DNA of 20,819 nt from SIG603 sp964369215 (GCA_964369215.1 CAYJEZ010000035.1:1-20819), one strand, 5' to 3'; counted from the stretch's first letter, positions 8,002-16,066 are shown. The notes: a model not told the origin generated them from the letters alone. Translations and numbers: made by a program.

Positions 8002-8982
8002 ATGCTAAAATTCGGAATTATTGGAACAAGTTGGATAACTGATACTTATATTGAGGGTGCACAGCAAAGTGGACTTTGGCAACTGAGTGCTATATACTCA
8101 AGAACTAAAGAAAAAGGTTTGGAGTTTGGAGAGAAATATGGTGTGAGTAATATTTTTACAGACTTAAGCGAATTTGCAAAAAGCTCAGACTTTTCAGCCG
8201 TTTATGTCGCTAGCCCTAATGTTTTTCATTATGAGCAGTGTAAAGTTCTATTAGAAAACGGAAAACATGTTATATGTGAAAAGCCTATGGTAAGCTATGA
8301 TTACCAAATAAAAGAACTTTTTGAAATTGCTGATAAAAACAAGCTTATTTTTATGGAGGCAATAATGTTTATGCATATGCCATTAAGACATGTGCTTAAA
8401 AGTGCGCTCAAAAAAATAGGCCACATTTCAATGTCTACTCTTGATTTTTGCAAGCGCTCATCAAAATTAGACGGATACTTAAGCGGAACTGTGCCGAATA
8501 CATTTAATCCTGATATGCAAGCAGGCTCATTAATGGATTTGGGCGTTTACTGCCTTTTTCCTGCTTTTTACCTATTTGGCGAACCAATAACTTATAATAT
8601 TTGCGATGTTAAAATAGACACAGGCGTTGATATTCTTGGAATAATTAATTTTGTTTATAAAGATAAGCTTGTTAGTATGAGGTTTTCAAAATATGGTGAG
8701 GCAGCTGCTAACACAGATATTCAAGGTGTAGACGGTACAATATCTATTGAGTCTATTTCTTTACTTGAGAACATGAGCATTAAATATAAAGATGGTAACG
8801 AAGAAATATTGTCAGAAATACAAGACAAAAACACGCTTATGGGTTACGAGGCAATCAGTTTTTATAATTTTATTACAAACTTAAATGGCAATGAAGAGCA
8901 CTACGAAGAATGTAAGAATATAAGTATTCTTGTTAATGCATATTTGCAAAAATTTAGAAAAGATATTAATCTTCCTTTTTAG
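8002..8982 (+). CDS. Gfo/Idh/MocA family NAD(P)-dependent oxidoreductase
   Basis: A 326-residue cytoplasmic dehydrogenase of the Gfo/Idh/MocA family, which oxidises or reduces sugars, inositols or related alcohols using NAD(P). The Rossmann start FGIIGTSWITDTYIEGA (4-20), the SPNVFHYEQC stretch and the catalytic-lysine motif ICEKPMVSYD (91-100) are all present. In the second half, SLMDLGVYCLFPAFYLFGEP matches the DxGxY block; the residue that is often the acid-base His is Cys here, as in the dihydrodiol-dehydrogenase-like branch. The substrate cannot be read from sequence. I chose the ATG at 8002 because AAGGA lies 12 bases upstream; an in-frame TTG at 7990 abuts that SD. It is the last gene of the ppx-ppk1-pfk unit (39 bases after pfk) and precedes a terminator. 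Confidence 0.88.
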   Translation: MLKFGIIGTSWITDTYIEGAQQSGLWQLSAIYSRTKEKGLEFGEKYGVSNIFTDLSEFAKSSDFSAVYVASPNVFHYEQCKVLLENGKHVICEKPMVSYDYQIKELFEIADKNKLIFMEAIMFMHMPLRHVLKSALKKIGHISMSTLDFCKRSSKLDGYLSGTVPNTFNPDMQAGSLMDLGVYCLFPAFYLFGEPITYNICDVKIDTGVDILGIINFVYKDKLVSMRFSKYGEAAANTDIQGVDGTISIESISLLENMSIKYKDGNEEILSEIQDKNTLMGYEAISFYNFITNLNGNEEHYEECKNISILVNAYLQKFRKDINLPF

Positions 8983-9064
8983 GCAAATTAGCTACATACT
9001 ATCATAAAACTTGCTGTTTTAAAATTCATTTTCAAACTTTATACATTCTAAAATGAAAAATAAG

Positions 9065-9106
9065 TACTCCTATGATAAAATATTGTGTATCATAGGAGTA
9101 TTTTTT
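9065..9106 (+). terminator. Rho-independent terminator after the ppx-ppk1-pfk-oxidoreductase operon
   Basis: A perfect 13-bp stem (TACTCCTATGATA at 9065-9077 with its complement at 9088-9100), a 10-base loop and six T. It separates this operon from the pot promoter at 9158. Confidence 0.92.
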
Positions 9107-9157
9107 GTATAAATAAACAGCGTTTTAGTTAGTTGAAGCAAACTATTGCAATAACTG

Positions 9158-9186
9158 TTGACATTGGATTAAATTGGTTGTATAAT
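9158..9186 (+). promoter_or_regulatory. Perfect-consensus sigma-A promoter of the potABCD operon
   Basis: TTGACA at 9158-9163, a 17-base spacer and TATAAT at 9181-9186 match the housekeeping promoter consensus at every position. Transcription should start near 9193, 46 bases before the potA GTG. A partly symmetric stretch (TTAATATAC ... GTATACATTAA, about 9195-9222) follows and could hold a repressor, which such a strong promoter would need; that part is conjecture. Confidence 0.88.
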
Positions 9187-9238
9187 TATGAGCGTTAATA
9201 TACCCTAAATTAGTATACATTAAAAAAGAGGTGCAAAA

Positions 9239-10300
9239 GTGCTAGAACTTAAGAGTATAAGTAAAAGCTTTGGAGACAATAAAGTATTAAATTCTATTGA
9301 CCTTAAGATTGAAGAAGGTGAATTTGTAACCTTGCTCGGTTCTTCTGGTTGTGGCAAAACAACTACATTAAGAATTATGGCAGGTTTAGAATCTCCCGAC
9401 AGCGGTGAGGTTTTATTAAACGGGCAAAATATTACTGAGCTTGCACCCAACAAAAGAGATGTAAACACTGTTTTTCAAAACTACGCTCTATTTCCTCACA
9501 TGAATATTGAAGATAATGTGGGTTACAGTTTAAAAATAAAGCGAGTAGATAGTAAAGAGATAAAAACTCGTGTTGCCCAGATGCTTGATTTAGTTCAACT
9601 TAAAGGATTTGAAAAGAGAAAGCCTCATGAGATGTCAGGGGGTCAAAGACAAAGGGTTGCAATAGCGAGAAGTTTAATAGGTAAGCCTAAAATACTTTTG
9701 CTTGACGAGCCACTTGGTGCGCTAGACTTGCAATTAAGACAACAAATGCAAACAGAACTTAAAAAACTACAACAAGCACTAGGTATAAGTTTTGTATATA
9801 TTACACACGACCAAGAAGAAGCTATTAACATGTCAGATAAGATTGCAGTAATGAGAGAAGGCGTGTTTGAGCAAATTGGCTCACCTTCTGAAATATATGA
9901 CACTCCAAAAACTGCTTATGTAGCAAATTTTGTAGGCTCTGCAAACATTATTAAAGGAGATGCAAAATTAATTGGTGCAAATATATTAGTCCGTACTTTG
10001 GGAGGTAACTTTGAGATTTTAAACAGATATCCAGAGATAAAAGACGATGACTCGGTAACCGTAGCTGTACGCTCAGAGCAAATTGTGCTTACAAAAGACG
10101 ACCACGAGGGATTTAGAGGAATAGTAAAAGAGAAAAAGTTTTTAGGTGGAATGCTTAGAATTACTTTAGACGTGTTAGGAAAAGAGTTAATTGCAAGCAG
10201 GCACGGCATAGACTCTGATTTAAACGTTGGTGACAACGTAAGAATTCATTTTGAGCCTGAACACGCAGTTTTAGTTGAAGATAACCTTAATGAAGGGTAG
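9239..10300 (+). CDS. potA: Spermidine/putrescine ABC transporter, ATP-binding protein
   Basis: The 353-residue ATPase of a polyamine importer. It has Walker A (GSSGCGKTT, 34-42), Q-loop Q80 in FQNYALFPHM, the ABC signature MSGGQRQRVAIARSL (132-146), Walker B with the catalytic Glu (ILLLDEPLGALD, 152-163) and the switch His190 (YITHDQ). The segment from about 235 onward forms a TOBE-type regulatory domain common to CUT1/MOI-type importers. Close PotA features are NITELAPNKRDVNTVFQNYALFPHMNI and the HDQEEAINMSD block. The GTG start at 9239 is supported by GAGGTG five bases upstream and by the usual MLELKSISKSFG beginning. It is the first gene of potABCD and lies behind the consensus promoter. 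Function as polyamine transporter rests on the complete four-gene set. Confidence 0.95.
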   Translation: MLELKSISKSFGDNKVLNSIDLKIEEGEFVTLLGSSGCGKTTTLRIMAGLESPDSGEVLLNGQNITELAPNKRDVNTVFQNYALFPHMNIEDNVGYSLKIKRVDSKEIKTRVAQMLDLVQLKGFEKRKPHEMSGGQRQRVAIARSLIGKPKILLLDEPLGALDLQLRQQMQTELKKLQQALGISFVYITHDQEEAINMSDKIAVMREGVFEQIGSPSEIYDTPKTAYVANFVGSANIIKGDAKLIGANILVRTLGGNFEILNRYPEIKDDDSVTVAVRSEQIVLTKDDHEGFRGIVKEKKFLGGMLRITLDVLGKELIASRHGIDSDLNVGDNVRIHFEPEHAVLVEDNLNEG

Positions 10301-10348
10301 GTCGTTACTATAAAAAACTATATAAAGAAAAAGGGTGGAGTTTACCTA

Positions 10349-11176
10349 TTGTGGGTTTTACCAATCTACCTTTTTACCATTATTTTTGTTTTGGGTCCAA
10401 TAATTTATATGTTTGTAATCAGCTTTTCTACAAGAAGAGAAACTTGGGGGATTGATTATGTTTTCTCTTTAGAAAGTTACAAAAATATTTTTGACCCTGT
10501 TTATTTAAACACCTTTGTAGAGTCTATTAAACTTGCTTTTATAACAACGTCTTTTGTTACTCTTGTAGGTTACCCTATGGGGTACTTTATGGCAAAGCTA
10601 AATTCCAAATGGAAAAAAATAGTTACAATGCTTGTTATGATTCCATTTTGGACAAGCTCTTTATTAAGACTTTACGGTTGGTTGATTATTTTTAGAGCAA
10701 ATGGCCCATTAGACAAAGTTTTAATGGGTATTGGACTTACTGATGCTCCTTTAAAACTGCTATACACCTATGAGGCAGTAGTTGTTGGTATGGTATATGC
10801 ACTTGTACCTTTTATGATTTTTTCTGTTTTCTCAAGCGCAGATAAACTTGACTTTAGCCTTGTTGAGGCGGCGCGAGATTTAGGTGCGAATTCATTTACT
10901 GCATTCATAACAATAAGCTTTAAGCTAACTTTACCGGGTCTGTTATCTGGAGTAATTCTTACTTTTATACCATCTATGGGACTTTTCTTTTTAGCTAATA
11001 TTTTAGGCGGAAGCAAAGTGGTTTTAATAGGTAACGTTATTCATGACCAATTAACAATATCTCATAACTGGCCTTTTGCTGCTGCACTGTCTGTTGCCCT
11101 TATGCTTTTAACTACTCTTATGATATGGGGCTACAAGAAAATATCAGGCACAAAAGAACTGGAGGGTTTAGTATGA
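10349..11176 (+). CDS. potB: Spermidine/putrescine ABC transporter permease PotB
   Basis: An integral membrane permease with six predicted helices (about 3-25, 61-82, 90-115, 143-162, 197-219 and 242-262). The cytoplasmic EAA loop that docks on PotA is at 173-201 (EAARDLGANSFTAFITISFK). As written it is 275 residues and starts at a TTG (10349) eight bases after AAGGGTGGAG. The same frame stays open upstream to the potA stop and would encode a basic stretch (KNYIKKKGGVYL) that looks like a natural PotB N-terminus, but this part has no ATG, GTG or TTG; an ATA at 10310 is the only near-cognate candidate. Gene order and overlap of its stop with the potC ATG (ATGA at 11173) support translational coupling. 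Identity is secure; the start is not. Confidence 0.9.
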   Translation: MWVLPIYLFTIIFVLGPIIYMFVISFSTRRETWGIDYVFSLESYKNIFDPVYLNTFVESIKLAFITTSFVTLVGYPMGYFMAKLNSKWKKIVTMLVMIPFWTSSLLRLYGWLIIFRANGPLDKVLMGIGLTDAPLKLLYTYEAVVVGMVYALVPFMIFSVFSSADKLDFSLVEAARDLGANSFTAFITISFKLTLPGLLSGVILTFIPSMGLFFLANILGGSKVVLIGNVIHDQLTISHNWPFAAALSVALMLLTTLMIWGYKKISGTKELEGLV

Positions 11177-11973
11177 AACAAAACAAAACCATTCCAGCAA
11201 TTTATATAATCTTAATGCTTATTACTATGTATATTCCTATACTAGTTATAATAATATATTCCTTCAACGCAAGTAAGCTTTCTTCTGTTTGGGACGGTTT
11301 TACACTTGATTGGTATATAACCCTTTTTGAAGATGAGACATATTTAGACGCACTGATAAACAGTGTTATTTTAGCTAGTTCAAGCAGCTTAGCGGCAGGA
11401 ATTATCGGAACTTTAGGCGCATTTGGAATGACCAAAGTTAATTTGAAATCTAAAAATTTTATTGAGTTTCTAAGCACAATACCTATTATGATACCTGAAA
11501 TTATTTTGGGTATGGTGTTTTTAGTTTTCTTTGCTCTTTTAGGGCTTCCGTTTGGAATGACTACATTAATTATTGGACACACAGCCTTTTGTATACCATA
11601 TGTTTTTATGCAAGTTAAGGCAAGGCTTGTAGGTATGGATAAAAGCCTTGAAGAGGCGGCACTTGACTTAGGCGCAAGCAAGTTCAGGGCATTTATAGAT
11701 ATCATCTTCCCTTTAGTACTTCCTGCTATTGCCTCAGGAATGTTATTGTCTTTTGCTATGAGCTTAGACGACGTTATTATTAGTGTTTTTGTGACAGGTG
11801 TTAATGTTAACACTTTGCCATTAAAAATATATACTCAGCTTAAAACAGGAATTACTCCTGAGGTAAATGCGCTATGTACATTGATGTTTTTAGCAACAGT
11901 GTTATTGTGTTTCTTATCTTACTTTATCGGAAGACCTCCTAAAACTAAGCTAGACAAGAAAGGAAATAAATAA
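11173..11973 (+). CDS. potC: Spermidine/putrescine ABC transporter permease PotC
   Basis: The second permease of the polyamine importer, 266 residues and six helices. The first helix (about 9-31) is followed by the external segment FNASKLSSVWDGFTLDWY, which is highly typical of PotC. The EAA loop is at 160-189 (EEAALDLGASKFRAFIDIIFP), and the MSLDDVIISVFVTG block (196-209) is a further PotC hallmark. The ATG at 11173 overlaps the potB stop as ATGA and has GGAGGG ten bases before it. A longer reading from 11125 lies wholly inside potB and is not credible. The stop overlaps the potD ATG by one base (TAATG). Confidence 0.95.
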   Translation: MKQNKTIPAIYIILMLITMYIPILVIIIYSFNASKLSSVWDGFTLDWYITLFEDETYLDALINSVILASSSSLAAGIIGTLGAFGMTKVNLKSKNFIEFLSTIPIMIPEIILGMVFLVFFALLGLPFGMTTLIIGHTAFCIPYVFMQVKARLVGMDKSLEEAALDLGASKFRAFIDIIFPLVLPAIASGMLLSFAMSLDDVIISVFVTGVNVNTLPLKIYTQLKTGITPEVNALCTLMFLATVLLCFLSYFIGRPPKTKLDKKGNK

Positions 11974-13118
11974 TGAAAAAAATATTAAAAACAGCTATTT
12001 CTGCTTTACTGCTATGTTCTCTTTTTGTTGCTTGCAGTTCAACCTCAGCTACTGACACATCAAGCACAGCAGATGCTTCTTCAACACCTGAGAGCAGTAC
12101 AGAGGAAAGCAGCGAAGCGAGCTCAGAAGAGGAAGAAGAACCAGAAAACAATGAACTAAACCTATATACTTGGGAGGGAATGTTTCCTCAAGAGATTTTA
12201 GACGGTTTTGAGGCTGAAACTGGAATTAAAGTAAATTACAATAGTTTTGATACAAATGAAACTATGCTTTCAAGACTTCAAACTACTGGTGGTGGCGACT
12301 ACGACCTTGTTATATCTGATGACTATATTATAGAGACAGTTATAGCAGAGGGCTTAGCACAAAAAATAGACACTAATTTAATTGAGAATATAGGCAATGT
12401 AAACCCTGCTTATCAAGGTCAATTTTTTGACCCAACAAATGAGTATACAGTGCCTCATGGTGCAGGTGTGTTAACCTTAGTTTATGACCCTAACTTAGTA
12501 AGCATTGAGATTGACAGCTATGCTGATTTATGGGACAAAAGCTTGCAAAGCAACTTAGGTATTATAGGCAACTACCGTGTTATTAACGGAATTACCCTTT
12601 TATCTATGGGACACAGTATGAATACAGAAGATGTGGCTGTTATCTCTGAGGCAGGAACTAAACTTTTAGAGCTTGCTCCAAATATTAGGCTAATTAAAGA
12701 CGACAGTATTCAAGAAGATTTATTATCAGGTGAAATTGGTGTTGCTGTTATGTACACATCACAAACTACAATGGCTATGCTTGCTAATCCTTCTCTTGAG
12801 ATTGTATTCCCAAGTGAGGGCGTAGGCTTTGGTGTTATGGGTCAATTTATCCCTTCAAATGCACCAAACCCAGAGGCAGCTCATGCATTTATTGATTACG
12901 TTTTGCAACCAGAGAACGGTAAAGCTGCATTTGAGTACCTAGGCTTTTATAGTACTAACTCAGCTGCCGATGAGCTAATTGCTGAAGAGTACAAGCCTTT
13001 CTTAACTCTTCCTGAAGAGTTTGATATTGAAACACTAGAGATGATTCAAAACATTTCTTCTGAGGCACTTGACGAGCATGACAAAATTTGGACTACATTT
13101 AAATCTGCTACTGAGTAA
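11973..13118 (+). CDS. potD: Spermidine/putrescine-binding lipoprotein PotD
   Basis: The extracellular substrate-binding protein of the polyamine importer, 381 residues. A lipoprotein signal peptide (positive KKILK, hydrophobic 8-20) ends in a lipobox with Cys21 (LFVAC). A Ser/Thr/Glu-rich linker (22-60) then tethers the binding domain to the membrane. The mature domain opens with NELNLYTWEGMFPQEILDGFEAETGIKVNY, the PotD/PotF start whose Trp-containing segment lines the polyamine pocket. DYDLVISDDYII, PHGAGVLTLVYDP and GVAVMYTSQTTMAM are other family blocks. The start is fixed by the TAATG overlap with potC and AGAAAGGA upstream. Specificity between putrescine and spermidine is not readable from sequence. 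It closes the operon; a family A repeat begins nine bases after the stop and a terminator follows. Confidence 0.95.
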   Translation: MKKILKTAISALLLCSLFVACSSTSATDTSSTADASSTPESSTEESSEASSEEEEEPENNELNLYTWEGMFPQEILDGFEAETGIKVNYNSFDTNETMLSRLQTTGGGDYDLVISDDYIIETVIAEGLAQKIDTNLIENIGNVNPAYQGQFFDPTNEYTVPHGAGVLTLVYDPNLVSIEIDSYADLWDKSLQSNLGIIGNYRVINGITLLSMGHSMNTEDVAVISEAGTKLLELAPNIRLIKDDSIQEDLLSGEIGVAVMYTSQTTMAMLANPSLEIVFPSEGVGFGVMGQFIPSNAPNPEAAHAFIDYVLQPENGKAAFEYLGFYSTNSAADELIAEEYKPFLTLPEEFDIETLEMIQNISSEALDEHDKIWTTFKSATE

Positions 13119-13126
13119 GCATATAA

Positions 13127-13228
13127 TATAAAACCAATTCAAAATCATCAAAGCTTTGCTTGTAAAAGCTCTAATTTAAGGGTTTTGTGAGCAAAGATTT
13201 GTAGTGATTTTGTAGTGGTTTGACTATA
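13127..13228. repeat. Repeat family A, copy A2
   Basis: The second copy of the element at 687-792, 102 bp long. The left end lacks the three bases GTC (TATA then AAACCAATTC), while the right end keeps the full TGGTTTGACTATA. The internal blocks (CCAATTCAAAA, TCATCAAAG, GCTCTAATTTA and GGGTTTT) are shared with A1. It is inserted between the potD stop and the pot terminator, so it is probably carried in the 3' untranslated region of the pot mRNA. Confidence 0.75.
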
Positions 13229-13254
13229 TTAATGAATCTATATTATGAATAACT

Positions 13255-13302
13255 AAAAAGCAACTTCAACATTGATTAATTCAATAAAGAAGTTGCTTTT
13301 TT
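13255..13302 (+). terminator. Rho-independent terminator of potABCD
   Basis: AAAAAGCAACTTC (13255-13267) pairs with GAAGTTGCTTTTT (13289-13301) around a 21-base loop that itself contains ATTGA/TCAAT, and six T close the right arm. It lies 137 bases after the potD stop because copy A2 intervenes. The A-tract on the left makes it usable in both directions, so it could also stop leftward transcription from the radical SAM gene. Confidence 0.8.
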
Positions 13303-13303
13303 A

Positions 13304-13447
13304 TATAGTTAATAAACTTAGAAACACTACAGAAATAAAGTGAAAAGCTTTAACTTATGGTTTTTTCACTTAATTTGTGTTAGTTTTTCTTGTTTATTTA
13401 CTATTATAGTTAATAAACTTAGAAACACTACAGAAATAAAGTGAAAA
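13304..13447. repeat. Repeat family B, tandem copies B1 (full) and B2 (left arm only)
   Basis: A 43-bp sequence beginning TATAGTTAATAAACTTAG occurs exactly at 13304-13346 and again at 13405-13447, a period of 101 bp. B1 is a complete imperfect palindrome: its right arm (CACTTAATTTGTGTTAG ... TTGTTTATT) folds back on the left arm, with an inner stem AAGTGAAAA/TTTTCACTT. B2 keeps only the left arm and breaks off about 14 bases before the radical SAM stop codon. Confidence 0.85.
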
Positions 13448-13460
13448 ATTAAAAGTTAAA

Positions 13461-14432
13461 TCAATAATAATATGATAAAGATGCGGTATAATGCTCTTTG
13501 TCAAGCTCAGGTAAATTAAAGTTAGAGGCTAACCAATACCTAATATGAAAGCATAGGGCGCAGCTAGAGGTATACTCTTTTTCAGCAGTAAAGCCTTTGT
13601 TTTTTGCTAGTTCATATAGTCCTTTTACTCCACTTTCGTATAAGGCGTCAAGTGTTATATATCTTCCTTTAGAAATGTCAGTTGTTGCGTCTTCTAAAGG
13701 GATTGATATTCCTGTGCATTTGGGTGGTATAAACTTACCATACATATCAACATGAAAATGATTGGCAGAAAATCTGCATGGTGAAGAACTGAGAACCGCA
13801 TCAAGTGGCATCTTCTCAAAATATTCTTCCTCAATATTAAGTGCCCTGCCACCATAATTAACACCGTAATATTCAGCAATATCTAAAACATAGCTATTAG
13901 ATAGTACCTTTTCAAAGTCTACTCTTTTATGAGTTTTACTCATGTCTAGCTTTGAGAGTACTTTAACAAAGCTCTCTTTCCATAAAAAGCTACCCATTCC
14001 ATTGTTTGCACAAAGTTTATATAGCTTAAGAGGTAGCTCGGGTGCAACATACTCTGCGTGAAATGGGTCTGTAGATATACATAGGGTATCAATGCCAAGG
14101 GATAATAGGGTTTTTATATATTGCTTTGCTCTTTCACTATCACTAGCCCAAAATGCGTTGGTCTCAATATAGTCTATCATAACACGATTTTTGTTGAGTG
14201 TTTTTATTAGCGTAATCAATCCGTTAAAGTTCAGAAAGGGCTCTCCACCGCCTATATGGACACTTCTACAACCGCTTAAAAATAGTTGCTTGCCTACTTT
14301 TTCAGCCGTTTCTTCACTTATATATCCTGAACTTCTCTTTGGTGAACTAGCATATAAGCAATGTCTACAGGCGGCATTACATCTATAATTTGCCATAACC
14401 CCACCATTGTATAATTTATTTGCAATTTGCAT
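13461..14432 (-). CDS. Radical SAM protein of unknown substrate
   Basis: A 323-residue radical SAM enzyme. The cluster motif is C18-x3-C22-x2-C25 (CNAACRHC), followed by the SAM-binding GGGEP at 61-65 and the DYIETNAFWA strand at about 87-96. The C-terminal third has four more cysteines: C219 (SSPCRF), C239 (PPKC) and C291/C294 (SSCALC). These could ligate a second Fe-S cluster as in SPASM or twitch domains, though the spacing is not one I recognise. It is not an obvious sulfatase maturase (no CxxxCxYC followed by the anSME blocks) despite the sulfatase 4 kb away. AGAAGGAGGGG seven bases upstream sets the ATG at 14432. The gene stands alone, in an island bracketed by tandem family B repeats on both sides, with no precursor-peptide ORF visible beside it. 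The reaction is unknown. Confidence 0.85.
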   Translation of the reverse strand: MQIANKLYNGGVMANYRCNAACRHCLYASSPKRSSGYISEETAEKVGKQLFLSGCRSVHIGGGEPFLNFNGLITLIKTLNKNRVMIDYIETNAFWASDSERAKQYIKTLLSLGIDTLCISTDPFHAEYVAPELPLKLYKLCANNGMGSFLWKESFVKVLSKLDMSKTHKRVDFEKVLSNSYVLDIAEYYGVNYGGRALNIEEEYFEKMPLDAVLSSSPCRFSANHFHVDMYGKFIPPKCTGISIPLEDATTDISKGRYITLDALYESGVKGLYELAKNKGFTAEKEYTSSCALCFHIRYWLASNFNLPELDKEHYTASLSYYY

Positions 14433-14455
14433 AACTTACCCCTCCTTCTGTATTT

Positions 14456-14660
14456 ATAAATTAACTTAGAAAACCACAACAGAAATAAAGTATAAAAGCT
14501 TTGACTTATGTGGTTTTTTACTTTAGAGCTGTTAGTGGTTTCAAGTTTATTTAATATTATAATAAATTAACTTAGAAAACCACAACAGAAATAAAGTATA
14601 AAAGCTTTGACTTATGTGGTTTTTTACTTTAGAGCTGTTAGTGGTTTCAAGTTTATTTAT
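14456..14660. repeat. Repeat family B, tandem copies B3 and B4
   Basis: A 98-bp sequence starting ATAAATTAACTTAGAAAACC is repeated exactly with a 106-bp period (14456-14553 and 14562-14659). Each unit is an almost perfect palindrome: the arms AAATTAACTTAGAAAACCAC and its partner GTGGTTTCAAGTTTATTT flank an inner stem TAAAGTATAAAA/TTTTTTACTTTA. The pair fills the gap between the radical SAM start and the ktrB-like stop, so it may end ktrB transcription and supply the radical SAM promoter region. Sequence identity between units points to a recent duplication. Confidence 0.88.
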
Positions 14661-14668
14661 TATTATAG

Positions 14669-16051
14669 TTAGCCTATAAGTGTTCTTCCCTCAGGTAAAA
14701 CAATCTCACCTACAGAGCGAGGTTTTAGTAGCACTGCAAGACCTAAAGAAGCCGGTCCAACCCTACCTATAAACATGGTTATTACCACTACAATTTTCTC
14801 TAAAGCTGTAAGCTCAGCAGTAATTCCTGCCGAGAGACCTACAGTAGCAAAAGCAGATACCATCTCGAAAAATGCATCAATCGAGCTGTAGTCACTACCA
14901 ATAATTAAAAATACTCCACCGACTAAAACTAATGATGCACCTAAAAATATTGTAGTAATAGCCTTATAAACAGTTTTATTTACAAAACGATGATTTAAAA
15001 AATTAATATTTTCTCTAGCTCTTAAAGTAGAGACTACCGTAGCAATAATAACTACAAATGTAGTTACTTTAATTCCACCTGCAGTTGAACCTGGGCTACC
15101 GCCTATAAACATAAGCATCATAGTTAAAAGTTTTGTAATGTCTTTCTCTGCTCCTATATTAACCGAAGAAAAACCTGCTGTTCTCGTATTTGTTGATTGA
15201 AAGATTGAAGCCACTATTTTCTCGAAAAAATTCAATTCTTTCAAAGTATTATCATATTCAAAAAGCATAAAAAATACCGAGCCAATAAGCAATAGTGCTA
15301 TTGAAACTTTTATACACATATTACTGTGAAAAGACAATCTTTTTTTATTTGTGCGTTTAAATATTGGTCTTACTTTTGCTAAGTAAACATCTTGAATAAC
15401 CACAAAACCCAATGAACCAATGAAAATTAAACCAGATAAGGTGAACGACACCAAAGCATCACCAGCAAAAGCAGATACACTAGAATTGCCTTCAATAAAA
15501 CCTAAAACATCAAAACCTGCATTGCAAAATGCAGAGATTGAAACGAAAATTGAAGACCATACTCCAATAAGACCATAATTTGGTACAAATCTTATCATTA
15601 ATAGTAGTGCACCAATTAGTTCACAAGTAAAGGTTACTGTTAATACTGCTTTCAGTAGCCCTTTAATATCTAAATCATTATGTCCAGCCGCCTCGCTATA
15701 AAAAAATATGTCTTTATAGCCTATCTTTCTCTTTAAAAGTAGTAGCAAAGCTGTAGTAAATGTGGCTAAACCTAGGCCTCCTACTTGAATGAGAAGTAAA
15801 ATTACAAGCTGACCAAAGAAAGTAAATGACGAATAAGTATCAAAAACCGAAAGCCCTGTTACACAAGTAGCAGAGGTAGAGGTAAACAAAGAGTTTATTA
15901 TGCTTATAGGTTTACCTTTTGATGCAAAAGGTAAACACAACAGAATAGTGCCAACAAATATAATTACAATAAAACTTAAAACAATAAGCTTCACAGGAGG
16001 CATTGCTTTTATCTCTTTTAATACTCGTTCTTTAATTTCTGATAAATACAT
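14669..16051 (-). CDS. ktrB: TrkH/KtrB family potassium uptake membrane subunit
   Basis: A 460-residue K+-translocating subunit of the Trk/Ktr family. It has four membrane-pore-membrane repeats whose filters are visible in order: ATCVTGLS (61-68), AFCNAGFD (174-181), RTAGFSSV (290-297) and ATVGLSAG (402-409), each with the key filter glycine. The short N-terminus ending MPPVKLIVLSF, plus IQVGGLGLATF (88-98) and GGSPGSTAGGIKVTTF (317-332), resemble KtrB more than the longer TrkH proteins. Such channels need a cytoplasmic RCK subunit (KtrA/TrkA), which is not encoded in this window. The ATG is preceded by AAAGGA at 11 bases. It starts 15 bases after the queT stop and is probably cotranscribed with it; the family B tandem repeat begins just past its stop. 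Ion selectivity (K+ or K+/Na+) is inferred from the family. Confidence 0.92.
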   Translation of the reverse strand: MYLSEIKERVLKEIKAMPPVKLIVLSFIVIIFVGTILLCLPFASKGKPISIINSLFTSTSATCVTGLSVFDTYSSFTFFGQLVILLLIQVGGLGLATFTTALLLLLKRKIGYKDIFFYSEAAGHNDLDIKGLLKAVLTVTFTCELIGALLLMIRFVPNYGLIGVWSSIFVSISAFCNAGFDVLGFIEGNSSVSAFAGDALVSFTLSGLIFIGSLGFVVIQDVYLAKVRPIFKRTNKKRLSFHSNMCIKVSIALLLIGSVFFMLFEYDNTLKELNFFEKIVASIFQSTNTRTAGFSSVNIGAEKDITKLLTMMLMFIGGSPGSTAGGIKVTTFVVIIATVVSTLRARENINFLNHRFVNKTVYKAITTIFLGASLVLVGGVFLIIGSDYSSIDAFFEMVSAFATVGLSAGITAELTALEKIVVVITMFIGRVGPASLGLAVLLKPRSVGEIVLPEGRTLIG

Positions 16052-16066
16052 ATTTTCTTTATTCCT

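Noticed and set aside
9916..10236. 106-aa minus-strand ORF inside potA
   Set aside because: It is antisense to the TOBE region of potA and shows no domain or SD.
11202..11813. 203-aa minus-strand ORF opposite potC
   Set aside because: It is the complement of a confident permease gene in the same region, rich in Ser/Ile/Lys, with no SD or family features.
13461..14432. Radical SAM protein as the anaerobic sulfatase maturase
   Set aside because: It lacks the expected anSME N-terminal block and SPASM cysteine pattern, and lies in an unrelated repeat-flanked island.
13304..14660. Regularly spaced repeats as a CRISPR array
   Set aside because: Each cluster has only two units of ~100 bp that are themselves palindromes; there are no ~30-bp repeats with unique spacers and no cas genes.
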